From Vishniacozyma victoriae (taxonomy: Eukaryota > Basidiomycota > Tremellomycetes > Tremellales > Bulleribasidiaceae): a stretch of 64,000 nucleotides of DNA. Positions 34,086 through 48,942 of this stretch are shown here, piece by piece (the first letter of the stretch is position 1; each line of letters begins with the position of its first letter). Location of the stretch: positions 124,001-188,000 of the forward strand of contig JADPYG010000004.1 in assembly GCA_017654735.1 (NCBI GenBank). The letters run 5' to 3'. Under the pieces are notes generated by a model. That model saw only the letters and a list, made by a program, of their open reading frames with translations, made no database searches and had not been told where the DNA came from. A program made the translations under genes and the position numbers.

Positions 34086-35522
34086 TCATGGATTCAAGAA
34101 CCGGCCATAGGTCGTGAATACCGGATCCGACCTCAACATCGTAATATCGTCGTTCCGAAGACAAATACTCAAGACATTCTCCCCATCAGGTCGTTTGGGC
34201 AACAAGAACCCCAAACTCGGAACCCCAAGATGATCCATCCGGCGGAAATAAGTCGGTTTACCTAACCCTAGCCCGAAGTCGAAATTGTATCCACGCATGT
34301 TCGCCCAAGAACTGAAAATGACATCCACATCAAGATCTAATGTTGCGTTTATATTGATGTCGTTTCTGTTGGTAGCTCTATGAAGTAATGTAGCGAATTC
34401 TTTCGTTGTATCTCTTATCCCAGGAATGTCAGATACTTTCGATCGTAATTCGGCTGCGATTGAGGATAAAGACGAGTTGGCGAGGTCGTGCAGGGTGTGC
34501 GTTGAATAGGCGTTATTTGAGATGTACCCTGGGTAGGTCGCGGGGATCCCAAGGTATTTGCGTGGATTTACTGATCGTCCGATTGTACTTGTAGTTGAAG
34601 GTGGGTAACGTGCCAGTCGAGCTTTCGCTATGCTCTGCCAAATTAGAGCTGTCAAGGCATCGTCGGTCGAAATGAATCCCGATTGGAGGTCGTGGGAGAT
34701 AGTAGATTTGAGGTTTGATAATGAAGATGGACTGAACAAGACACTGATCCATTGATGTTCGACCTTCTCACTCAGGTCTTCGACTGTTTCCTCTTTCGCT
34801 TTCTCAGTCGATGGGTTTGCTCGGTACATAGATTCCGAGGGTGATTGCCAATCATCATTGAATATATCCACTATCCCCTCCCTCTCCATATTCCCAATCT
34901 GAATCTCCTCCTCCGTAAAAGGTATCCCATTACAAGCTTTATCAAGCAAATAACAAATTTGATCCTGAGCAGTCCCATCCATAGCTTGATGATTCGCCAT
35001 TACACTCAATACGACACCGCCGGTGATAATCGATAATTGGAGTTGGAGGAGTGGTGCTCTGTCCTCGTCTCCACTTGGTAAGACATTAATGGGCGCAAAA
35101 AACTCTTCTTTGAGCATTGAACATGCAACCTCGGATTTAGCGAGTTGAGCCATAGTCGGAGCATTTTCGTCATTTCGCCAATCTTTAACCACAAATTTGG
35201 GTATCGACGTATGCGGAGTAATCGAGAACACTCCCGATGAGATCTCCGTTCGACCGGTATTGATAATCTTCCCAGCTATCCAAGGGAATGCTTTCGTCAA
35301 ATCAAGAAGACCCGTATGGATAGTATCGGTAAATACCGAAATATCGGGATTGGGATCATCGCAAGGGAAGATAAAGACGAAGGGGGTCATGATACTGAGT
35401 ACATCATTCTGACCAAATATCTCCAGTGGAATGTCAAGTACCGGACCCATGCTGACTGGAAGTATCGACTCGAGTTGTGGTGGTTCTCTACGACATTGAG
35501 ATGATTGAAATAATGAATTCAT
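34086..35522 (-). CDS. BAHD-like / trichothecene-3-O-acetyltransferase family acyltransferase
   Basis: A single intronless frame of 478 residues. The catalytic HxxxD motif is present as NHQAMDG (His about 178, Asp about 182), and a DFGLG near the C-terminus stands for the structural DFGWG. ALTALIWQSIAKARL and NPRKYLGIPATYPGYISN also fit the fungal Tri101-type branch of acyl-CoA-dependent transferases. Such enzymes transfer acetyl or longer acyl groups to alcohol or amine acceptors; basidiomycete members are common and the substrate here is unknown. The family name does not imply toxin synthesis. The lack of introns contrasts with the neighbours and could reflect retroposition or transfer. Confidence 0.85.
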   Translation of the reverse strand: MNSLFQSSQCRREPPQLESILPVSMGPVLDIPLEIFGQNDVLSIMTPFVFIFPCDDPNPDISVFTDTIHTGLLDLTKAFPWIAGKIINTGRTEISSGVFSITPHTSIPKFVVKDWRNDENAPTMAQLAKSEVACSMLKEEFFAPINVLPSGDEDRAPLLQLQLSIITGGVVLSVMANHQAMDGTAQDQICYLLDKACNGIPFTEEEIQIGNMEREGIVDIFNDDWQSPSESMYRANPSTEKAKEETVEDLSEKVEHQWISVLFSPSSLSNLKSTISHDLQSGFISTDDALTALIWQSIAKARLARYPPSTTSTIGRSVNPRKYLGIPATYPGYISNNAYSTHTLHDLANSSLSSIAAELRSKVSDIPGIRDTTKEFATLLHRATNRNDININATLDLDVDVIFSSWANMRGYNFDFGLGLGKPTYFRRMDHLGVPSLGFLLPKRPDGENVLSICLRNDDITMLRSDPVFTTYGRFLNP

Positions 35523-35854
35523 GTGCCAAGCTAACGAGTCGATTCCCGATCACCGGATACCCCGGACCTGAAAACCCGGCCCGGATCCTGGTTGGAATCC
35601 CAATGAGAGCTTGATCTTACCTGACAAGTTGATACTTGTCTATATGGAGCAAGATGGGGGTGAACGAGGTCTGAAAAGATAGACGAAAATCCATGGATAA
35701 AGCTTGGTGGTGAATTACATTTCGACTCTTGAGACCATTCGAAATCATGATCTAACCATACTTTGGGTGCAGTCTCGTTTTCATTCCTCAAATCATAACC
35801 TCCTGGGAAAACATGCTAGATACATGAACTAGCTAGCAGGTTCCACACGTATGA
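35523..35854. other. Divergent promoter region
   Basis: 332 bases between the acyltransferase start and the next plus-strand start. A GC-rich patch with CCGGATACCCCGGACC and GGCCCGGATCC lies at 35550-35590. No gene. Confidence 0.4.
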
Positions 35855-36548
35855 ATGGAGACCCTACTCCACAATCCTTTCATGACACCACCTAAAAGGA
35901 TCACCATACCAAACATCTCACGGAGCACAGCATCTTCGCATGCTTCCCACCTCACATTATCTATATCACATACAATGTGTAATTCCAGACCCGCGCAACT
36001 CGTGCATACTGAGTCCGATACTTCAAAGTCAAAAGAGGAGGCAGGGAGGCGAGATCCAGTGACTCTCGATCCGAGGAAGAAAGCAAGTCTTGCTAAATTG
36101 TTCATGCACAATCCTCAATTCGCTGAAACGTTCTTTAAAGCTCGAATTGGTATGTTCTCTCTAACCTCCACTTTGATCTCATGTAAATTTGAAAGATGCC
36201 TGACATACAGGCGAAGAAGGAATGATCCGATTTCATGCCCTTCAATCTCATATCGCCGAGATGCCGGAGGAGGGATTGAGGGTAATAATGGAGCAAAGAG
36301 TCGTTGGAACCTTGACCCTCCTCTCTCAATTCTTTGATCCGTCCGAAGCGGATACCATACCATCACCACCCACCAGATCTCTTGAGAACGGGGCTCAAGT
36401 GGAGAAGGACACGGACGGGAGGATGGAGAACGAAGGAGAGAGAGGGGTGAGGGTAAAGATGAATAAATGGTGTTGGATCTTCCTAGGAGCATGGACGGTA
36501 GGTGAAGCAGGGAGGGTATTGGAGCGACGAAACCAGACTTTGCGGTAA
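35855..36548 (+). CDS. Hypothetical two-exon protein
   Basis: Exons 35855-36149 and 36211-36548 join across a canonical intron (GTATGT to CTGACATACAG) to about 210 residues; an in-frame TGA just before the ATG fixes the start. Conserved-looking parts are DPRKKASLAKLFMHNPQFAE and FHALQSHIAEMPEEGLRVIM, which look helical. The C-terminus has a short hydrophobic stretch, WCWIFLGAWTVGEAG. No family is recognised. The early Ser/Thr/Arg-rich sequence could act as a mitochondrial presequence, but this is only a guess. Confidence 0.55.
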
Positions 36549-37030
36549 GATCAGTACTTAGTTACCCCTGCCCTTTATTTCCGAGATCAAACAAGAATCG
36601 CACGACCTGCATGCACATTGTATCGTTTTCTATTGTCCATATCGAGCCACTCGTTATGGACTATGGTCGTTCGAGAGATGGTGGATCGACCCATCTGACT
36701 GTATCCCAAGCCCAATATCCTATTTGTCAGCTTTCTTTTCTTTTCGGTTCTGTTTTGTTTCTACCCCTTCATTCGATCCTCGAAGTGGAACGGGCTGTTG
36801 CCGAGATGGGAAGGAAGGGGCGGAATTCGACTTACCCTTTCCTGGCTTATCAGGCCAATCGTGACATCTCACTTTCTTCGGTGGTCTAATCGTTAGCTTC
36901 CATCTTTCTTACTTCTCCCTTCTATTTTGCTATATTCCTTTCGCCAAGATCCTACTCTTCGACTTCGGTCGATCTATCGATCGAGGCAAAAGAGGCCGAA
37001 ACCATGTACCCGCCCTAGCGGTCGGAAGAC
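36549..37030. other. Convergent intergenic spacer
   Basis: About 480 bases, T-rich on the plus strand around 36735-36760 and 36900-36950. It presumably holds the 3' ends of both neighbours. No gene. Confidence 0.4.
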
Positions 37031-38961
37031 TCACTTATCCTGCCAAGTAACCATCTCATTCAACGTCGTTGGCGCTGGGAATTCCACCCATCCCCTTAAT
37101 TGAGCATCTCCTTTCCCATAGCATGCGTGTACTCCCGGGACCGTCAAGATTCTTCCAAAGCCGTACTACTAGTCAGCGATGTCCATTGTATCTATCTCCC
37201 TGACCGGTCGAAAAAGGTAAAAGGCCTAACGGCCTGGGGTGACATACCTTCCAGAAATCCCAACTGATAAAACTACTTTCACTAGCCTGACATTCCCATT
37301 CCATACTCAATAAACTTTTTGGCGCACCTCGTCTAAATCTGACGTTGTATGGTGGAAAAAACGGACGAGGGTTCATTACTGCTATTCCGTTCCATCCTGC
37401 GAATACTTGAATAGGGAGGTTTTGTTCGTGTCGCAATCTGGAAGTTGGGTGGTTTATGAATAACTACAGGTCAGCATTGCTCGAGAGAGAGAGCAGCGTT
37501 GTCCCAGGAAAGCAGTGAAGGGTAGTCAGGAGGAAGGCCAAGAAGCAGAGGATGACTCACCTTTTGAGGTAGATCCTTATCTTCCTCTTTAACAGGGAAA
37601 GGGGTATATAAATCCCCCGACATATCCCTTCCGACCCATCCATCATAGAACCACCGTCCCGCATGATCCCATCCACAAGTCATATCCGCATCCTGCATAT
37701 AATGCTGATGCAACAATTCCAAGAAATGTGTTCCACTCAGGTAAACATCATTATAGTATACGACCGCACTCCATGGTTTACCATCGTATGTGAGACCCGA
37801 GGGGGCTGTATCGTAGAGTGGTTTCATTCCTTCGTTTCGCATTTTTGCGAGTAGGTCTATACGGTGGTATTGTTCCCAATCTACTTTTGGGAGGTGGGTT
37901 TGGATGTTGATGTTTTTCGGGGGGACTCCTAGGTAGAGGAGGTAGTCTCGCATTACTTCTGCGAAGATCTCGCCACTGGCGTCGGAAGTGAGGGGCAGAG
38001 CGAGCGACACGAGTTTCGAGTCGCGAGTAGAGAAGATGTGAGCAGCGAGTGTGGGGTGTAAAGTTTTCCGAGCGTAGGACAGCGTACATAGGGCGAGTGT
38101 GACGATGGTGGGATGTGCGGGCGAGGGGCAAGGGAGTAACAGTAAGCTTCATTCCTTCGCTGGGAATGATCACTCACCTGCCGTCGGCTGAATCACCCTC
38201 CAGTAATGAGAAATGTAATGTCTCCGGACCCAAGAAATCCGCTAGCACAGTCCAGGTAGCAAACCAATCCGCCAACATACCTAACTTTCAGCGTAATCTA
38301 TGTCCGAAAGAGTGAGGAACCCACCAGCAACCTGTTTACAAACAGTAACCAACATGAACCTCTTGTCGCCCGTATGTTTCCACGTCTGGGTAGCCTCATC
38401 CCAATCCTCTCTTAAATGCCAGAACCTTTCCTGCAGCTCGTCGGTAAGGAAGGGCGGGAAGATGGGTTGCCATAAATCGTGTTCTCTGGGTATATGTTGA
38501 TGTCTCTCCTTAACTGCTCTCAACATTGGTTCCAGATGCGCGAACGCTTGGTCCAAACTAGGTAATGGGGCTGTTTTGTATTCCTCAGGAGAAGTATTGG
38601 GAATGACGATTCTGGAAGTTCCAAAGTTTTCTCGGGCCCGAGTAGTATTTACTCGGGAAAGTGGGCGGGGGGTAGATGTATTTGGTTTAGGTGCTTTCTC
38701 CTTCTTTACAGATCCAGATCCAGAATTACCAAAGATATTCCATTTGGATCCAGCGGTATCATGTACTGGTATATCGTAGACCACTCCATTTGGATTATCT
38801 TCAGTCGTAAATGGTGAATTCTTTGATCGTCGATCGGCCCATGAGGATGCATCCCATACTCCTTCTGGTGATGGTGTGAATGCGAGGTTGTAGAGTAAGA
38901 CTACACCTAGTAAAGCCGCTGCGAAGGCTAGGACTCGAATGAGGGCTCGGGGTAGTGCCAT
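37031..38961 (-). CDS. GT69 alpha-1,3-mannosyltransferase-like protein (CMT1/CAP59 family)
   Basis: Five exons (38325-38961, 38178-38280, 37561-37975, 37248-37463, 37031-37165) give about 501 residues. It is a type II Golgi-type protein: an N-terminal signal anchor (LIRVLAFAAALLGVVLLYNLAF), a stem rich in Ser/Thr/Pro, then a catalytic domain. Family landmarks are MLVTVCKQVAGMLADWFATW, HRIDLLAKMRNEGMKPLY, VVYYNDVYLSG with the NDV motif, DMTCGWDHAG, WNGIAVMNPRPF and ECQASESSF. GT69 proteins of this kind include Cryptococcus Cmt1, Cap59 and Cap60, linked to capsule or glycan mannosylation. Which paralogue this is cannot be settled. One intron (37976-38177) is about 200 nt, much longer than the rest. 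Confidence 0.88.
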
Positions 38962-39885
38962 GTTGTCGGGGATGGGGGCGGTTTAGGTCGTGCTCATCAA
39001 TCGGCGGGTGGGGATTTGGGCGGCTCGACCTGGCAATGCACTGATATAGCCAGTTCAATGACGGTTTTAGAGTACGATGGCTGGCGTGGTAGTCTATGGA
39101 GATGTAGAGTGAAGACGTATAGAAGGCCGAGATAGTTCATGAACCAGAGGCGGAGTTGTACGCGCAGCTGTGCCTGGACACGGCGTAAGCCAAGCATCAA
39201 GGTTCATTCCTCTCATTTTGATTCTCATAAAGATCGAGACATGGCTCGAGTGCAGTGCGCAGTAGTGAGTGAGCAGGGATATTACACGTCCTGCGACAAT
39301 GCACGAGCAAACCATCATGTACGTTTGGAGTTCACTGTCGATGTGAACCCGCCTTTCCTCAACGTGGATTACCCCGGATGGCCGGTTCCAAGGACCTTTG
39401 TCTGCTTGCCCAGTATCTCAACTGGTCGATGTCAGGGAGAGATCGCAGTTTTAGACAGTTTCGAACAGGCATGCGCTCCCCAATTTACCGCTGCTCACTA
39501 CCGGCGAGCTATTCCCTCCTGTGCGCTTCTGCCGTACACAGATCACGGTTGCAATACTGCCATCTGCCTGATTTCATTGCCCATGACTGGTGCCCTATGT
39601 GCAGACCGTTGTACTCCGATCGAACTACTTGGCCGACCATATGCATGCCGGATCGCAAGACCAAGGTGTGCACCATGACCCATGCTGACACCACGTGGTT
39701 TGTACCGGCTCTTCCGGATGTATGACCGAGTCGCACCGGTTCCCTAATCCCTCTATTTCGAATCCATACTATACCATCGCCAACCGCATTTAATCCATCG
39801 CCAACATCTCCGCCGCGGCTTATATCATACGTATACAACGACAATAGCCCTTCTACTATCAATCATCACACAAAATAATAATACA
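38962..39885. other. Divergent intergenic region
   Basis: About 920 bases between the GT69 and aspartate aminotransferase starts. A 179-codon plus-strand frame at 39139-39678 shows no motif or splice logic and is not called. The region should contain both promoters. Confidence 0.4.
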
Positions 39886-41938
<2,053 letters not shown>

Positions 41939-42084
41939 AGTAGACCATACATAGGTTATAGGTTGATAGGAAGAATGAAAGAATATGACGTGGCATTACT
42001 TTACATCAGGACGCGTTCAGGACGCGACGCGTTTAAACCCTTGATTCATCATTTCATTTCACTGATCATTACTATCATTATACA

Positions 42085-45695
<3,611 letters not shown>

Positions 45696-46031
45696 GCCAC
45701 TGGGTGATCGGGGCGGTTGATTGGTTGTTAGTTATTGTAGGTTTTTAATCTCTTTGGGATGTATGCTTTTGCTAGAGTTTAGCTCCGTCCGCTTGTGGCC
45801 CTCTTGACAAGTATCAGGCCTCACTTCTCAATCTCAGAGGTGGACTCGGTGATGGCTCTTACATATGAGGACCATTGCTGTCGACCCTGACTTATGTGAT
45901 GCATCATATGTGAAGACTCTGCGGTGCTGCTTGTGCCCTGTGCCCCGTAATAAGGCTATCCTGGGCCTATATACACTGTTGTACATACGGTTACACGCTT
46001 TCATTGCTGTACGTCTTCATTTATCAACCCT
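45696..46031. other. Convergent spacer between MCM4 and the accessory island
   Basis: 336 bases at the start of the second accessory region. No gene. Confidence 0.4.
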
Positions 46032-46937
46032 CTACATGTATCCACCTCGCCAATCGAACGGTTCATTGGGCTGCAGAAGCGACTCCAAATTCAAGCTCTC
46101 CAGCTCGGGTCCGCCAGTTTCGACGTTGCGTAAGAAGTCGTGGGGAGGGTTGTTGGCCGGTTCGCCATTTATACACCAGTCATTGGCTGTGCTGTTGTTC
46201 ATGAAGTTGTCGCGTACGAAGCCATCGTATTCGAATTCATTGTAGATGGGAACGCCGTTGTCAATGTGTGGGTAGCAGGAACCATCGGCTGTTTGATTGT
46301 TGATGTATCTGTCACTCTCGGCGCGGGAGTTCAGGAACTGACGATAAGCGAAGTTGCCGTTTGCCAATTGAGTGTCTACTAGGGGGACGTTGGCGGAGAA
46401 TCCACTTGCGAGGTTGGTGGTAGGCGGGTATTGAACACTGTAGAGATGTTGCAATGACCTGTTCGATGCGCGTGATTGGCTTGGAAGAGGTTGGATCAGC
46501 GGCGGGAGTAGAGAGATCGTTGGGTGGGAGGGATACGGTCCTTGTATGCTGCCGTCTTGTCCGAATACAAGTGACTTATCACCACTTGTGTAGACACAAG
46601 AATCCCCTGTGATGGGAATACAGGGGCCAAGGGTGCCCTGGGGGCAGAAGCCAATCAAAGAATTGAGGTCATGTGTGTTTTCCGGAAGGGCTTTCTCCTT
46701 GAAAATACCCTCGGACTTGTGTGGATCAATGTAACGAACCACAATGCTATCTTTCTCCTGAGTGGTGAAGATCACCTTGTGATCTTGTGCTCGGTAGCGT
46801 TTTGGCTTTATAACAGAGGGGTCCGATCCTGGGCCTGGCGTGATTTGGGGAATTGACCATATGGCCAGTGTAGGGCGGTGATCGCTCAGCTCCGACCTCG
46901 TTCGTTTCAGGTCCTCCTCAAAGGCGGTTTGCTGCAT
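46032..46937 (-). CDS. Intronless ORFan, tandem paralogue 1
   Basis: The minus-strand frame is open from 47003; the ATG at 46937 (MQQTAFEEDL) aligns with the corresponding start of the paralogue at 48394. From there it is 301 residues. It shares the plan RPTLAIWSI, RYRAQDHKVIF, VVRYIDPHKSEGIFK, PENTHDLN, FCPQGT and DGSIQGPYPSHP with the ORF at 47576. The C-terminal third is rich in Asn/Asp/Gly with repeated DN and NN pairs. No known domain, signal peptide or membrane helix. Function unknown. Confidence 0.6.
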   Translation of the reverse strand: MQQTAFEEDLKRTRSELSDHRPTLAIWSIPQITPGPGSDPSVIKPKRYRAQDHKVIFTTQEKDSIVVRYIDPHKSEGIFKEKALPENTHDLNSLIGFCPQGTLGPCIPITGDSCVYTSGDKSLVFGQDGSIQGPYPSHPTISLLPPLIQPLPSQSRASNRSLQHLYSVQYPPTTNLASGFSANVPLVDTQLANGNFAYRQFLNSRAESDRYINNQTADGSCYPHIDNGVPIYNEFEYDGFVRDNFMNNSTANDWCINGEPANNPPHDFLRNVETGGPELESLNLESLLQPNEPFDWRGGYM

Positions 46938-47003
46938 TGATGGCGATAAGGGCAAGTGTGCTTTTGATGTTAGGGTTGAAAATGAGAGTGGGCAGTAAGT
47001 CAC

Positions 47004-47575
47004 TAGGTCGAAGGAATTAGCCTATACATGTGAGCACTAGAAATCACCTCACTGGTGTTTCAGCCGTGAATGGATCATCGAGCTGCAAACTCAGCTTGAT
47101 CCTGATACGAATGGAGGGTCAGTGAAAGGATACAGTACACAAGATTCCGTGTAACTCGACGGCCTTCCACCTGATAGAGTATTGTGAGGTACTATCATGA
47201 AGAGACACGGATGATCGTATTGATGCTGAGAGATGTCAGCGTGTGTTGTCGTCACAGACTGTTTGCACTAGCCAGGAATTGATGGCGACATCCCTTGGCT
47301 TATAAGACAACTGGCATCTCTTGAGTGTTCTTCTGCTACTTTTTATTGTGCCAGAGACCCTCCCACAGATCTCCGATACACTGCATTGCTTGCTGGAGCC
47401 GTAGTTGAGTTAGGCTTACTTAGGGACACAAATTGACAACAATTTCCATATTTAAAGAGAAACGTTTATCCAGTGGGTCTTCTACTTATATACATATGCA
47501 CTCGGTGACTCAGACTGTACCCCAACGTTCCACCCTAAACGGTGAATCATGACACCACCACAATGACTTGTCGCT
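47004..47575. other. Duplicated 5' flank of tandem paralogue 1
   Basis: About 570 bases. The part next to the ORF (47004-47170) is similar to the flank of the second paralogue (48452-48630); for example ATTCCGTGTAACTCGACG aligns with GTTCCGTAAAACTCGACA. An ATTTAAAG box is near 47451. No gene. Confidence 0.55.
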
Positions 47576-48394
47576 TCATTCACCTTCTATCCACTCTATT
47601 GTGTCTCCTATTTTTTCGAAGTGTTCACCGGTGTACCCAAACATCTGATCATCCAATCCCTCACCGAGCCTTCCGCACGGTTCGGCGCTGTCGGTTTCGA
47701 CCTCGCTGAGTCGGTCATAGGGGGGTTTGTCTTTCACTCTTTGATCATTGAAGAAGCATCCATTCACCGATCCACCATAGCCGGAGTCGTTGATGGTGGA
47801 ATGGCGCATGAGGTCGAGAGGGTTGACTGTGAGAAGAATGCTGGAGTAGCCACTGGCGGAATCGCTGCAAAGCACTTGGCGAATACCGGGGTGATGTTGT
47901 GAAGGCTCTCGTGAGGCCACCTGTGATGGGGTTGCAGGAGGCTGTGTCGAGGTCGAGGGCTTGCAAAGTCGTGAGTGCAAGGGATATTCTCCTATCACGT
48001 CGCCGTTCGATCGGTACATACGTGAATAGTCACCCTTAGAGTGGATACAGACGGCTTGTTGAACTGAATGACAAGTGGAGCTTCCGACCCCCTGAGGGAA
48101 GAATCGCCTTTCGACGTTTCCGGTATGAGATTGAGTATTTTCAGAAGACGTACCTCTTGTGAATACACCTTCAGGATCATCTCTTTTTCCGTAGTCGACT
48201 AAGGTAACATTGCCTATCTGCCTAGTGCCCACTGGTTCGCCTTCCCGTACCGTGTAGCGTCTTGACGGGGTATCAGGAATATTGCTTCCCAAACTGGGTG
48301 CTCGGCCGTGCCACACGACCATGGTAGGATAAAGTATGTCCAGTTCCGAACTGGGTTGTCCTGGCTCGACTTGGCCAAAATTGGTTTGCTCCAT
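47576..48394 (-). CDS. Intronless ORFan, tandem paralogue 2
   Basis: The minus-strand frame is open from 48451; the ATG at 48394 (MEQTNFGQVE) matches the position of the start in paralogue 1. It is 272 residues. Shared blocks are YPTMVVWHG, RRYTVREGEPV, LVDYGKRDDPEGVF, SENTQSHT, FFPQGVG and NGDVIGEYPLHSR. The C-terminal half diverges but keeps the Asn/Asp/Gly-rich character. The two are clearly a tandem duplication with moderate divergence. Function unknown. Confidence 0.6.
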   Translation of the reverse strand: MEQTNFGQVEPGQPSSELDILYPTMVVWHGRAPSLGSNIPDTPSRRYTVREGEPVGTRQIGNVTLVDYGKRDDPEGVFTRGTSSENTQSHTGNVERRFFPQGVGSSTCHSVQQAVCIHSKGDYSRMYRSNGDVIGEYPLHSRLCKPSTSTQPPATPSQVASREPSQHHPGIRQVLCSDSASGYSSILLTVNPLDLMRHSTINDSGYGGSVNGCFFNDQRVKDKPPYDRLSEVETDSAEPCGRLGEGLDDQMFGYTGEHFEKIGDTIEWIEGE

Positions 48395-48451
48395 TGGTGG
48401 CGATATAGTCAAGGTTGAATATGGAACTACAGTGTAAAATGATAGTGGCAA

Positions 48452-48942
48452 ATGTAACTGGCTGGAAGCCCATGACTTGCATACTTATAAGCACTAGAGC
48501 TCAGCATTGCTAGGTGTCAAAGGAGTGACCTCCAACTTCAGCTATGCCCTGATTTGAAAGGGGGGTTTATCAAAGGATAAAAGACTCCAGGTTCCGTAAA
48601 ACTCGACAACTTTCCACCTCATAGAGTCATGACCAATTCTCCGGCCTCGGCCCACTGGCGGAGTCACATACGGGTATCTTTTGACAACAAGAATGACGAT
48701 AATAGAACGTCCCCGGCTTAGCAGCGGCCGGATGCTCGAAAACGGAAGGATGATGCGTCGACCTGGAGCGTCGTCGACCTGGGACTCGGGGCATCCGGGG
48801 AACCAGCCATCCGAATGACTTCCGGGAATCCTCCGAAGAAAGTTATCGAATTGTTCGATGATTCATTATATAAACGACATTCGCTAATGAGCAACGTTCT
48901 TCATGTCAAGCGACGTCAACTAAACGCGCGACACTCATATCG
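48452..48942. other. Divergent promoter region of tandem paralogue 2 and the sugar transporter
   Basis: 490 bases. Left part is homologous to the flank of paralogue 1. Right part has the transporter's TATA box. Two GTCGACCTGG-type repeats lie at 48758-48782. No gene. Confidence 0.5.
48868..48875 (+). promoter_or_regulatory. TATA box of the MFS transporter gene
   Basis: TATATAAA lies 68 bases before the transporter ATG (48943). It is a full consensus and well placed for a short leader, as is typical of strongly regulated nutrient transporters. Confidence 0.6.

Noticed and set aside
39139..39678. A 179-codon plus-strand frame between GT69 and aspartate aminotransferase
   Set aside because: No family motif, irregular Cys and Arg content, competing frames on the other strand, and a location in a divergent promoter region.
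46140..46382. Plus-strand frame with Val-rich composition antisense to tandem paralogue 1
   Set aside because: Antisense shadow; no start context or motif.
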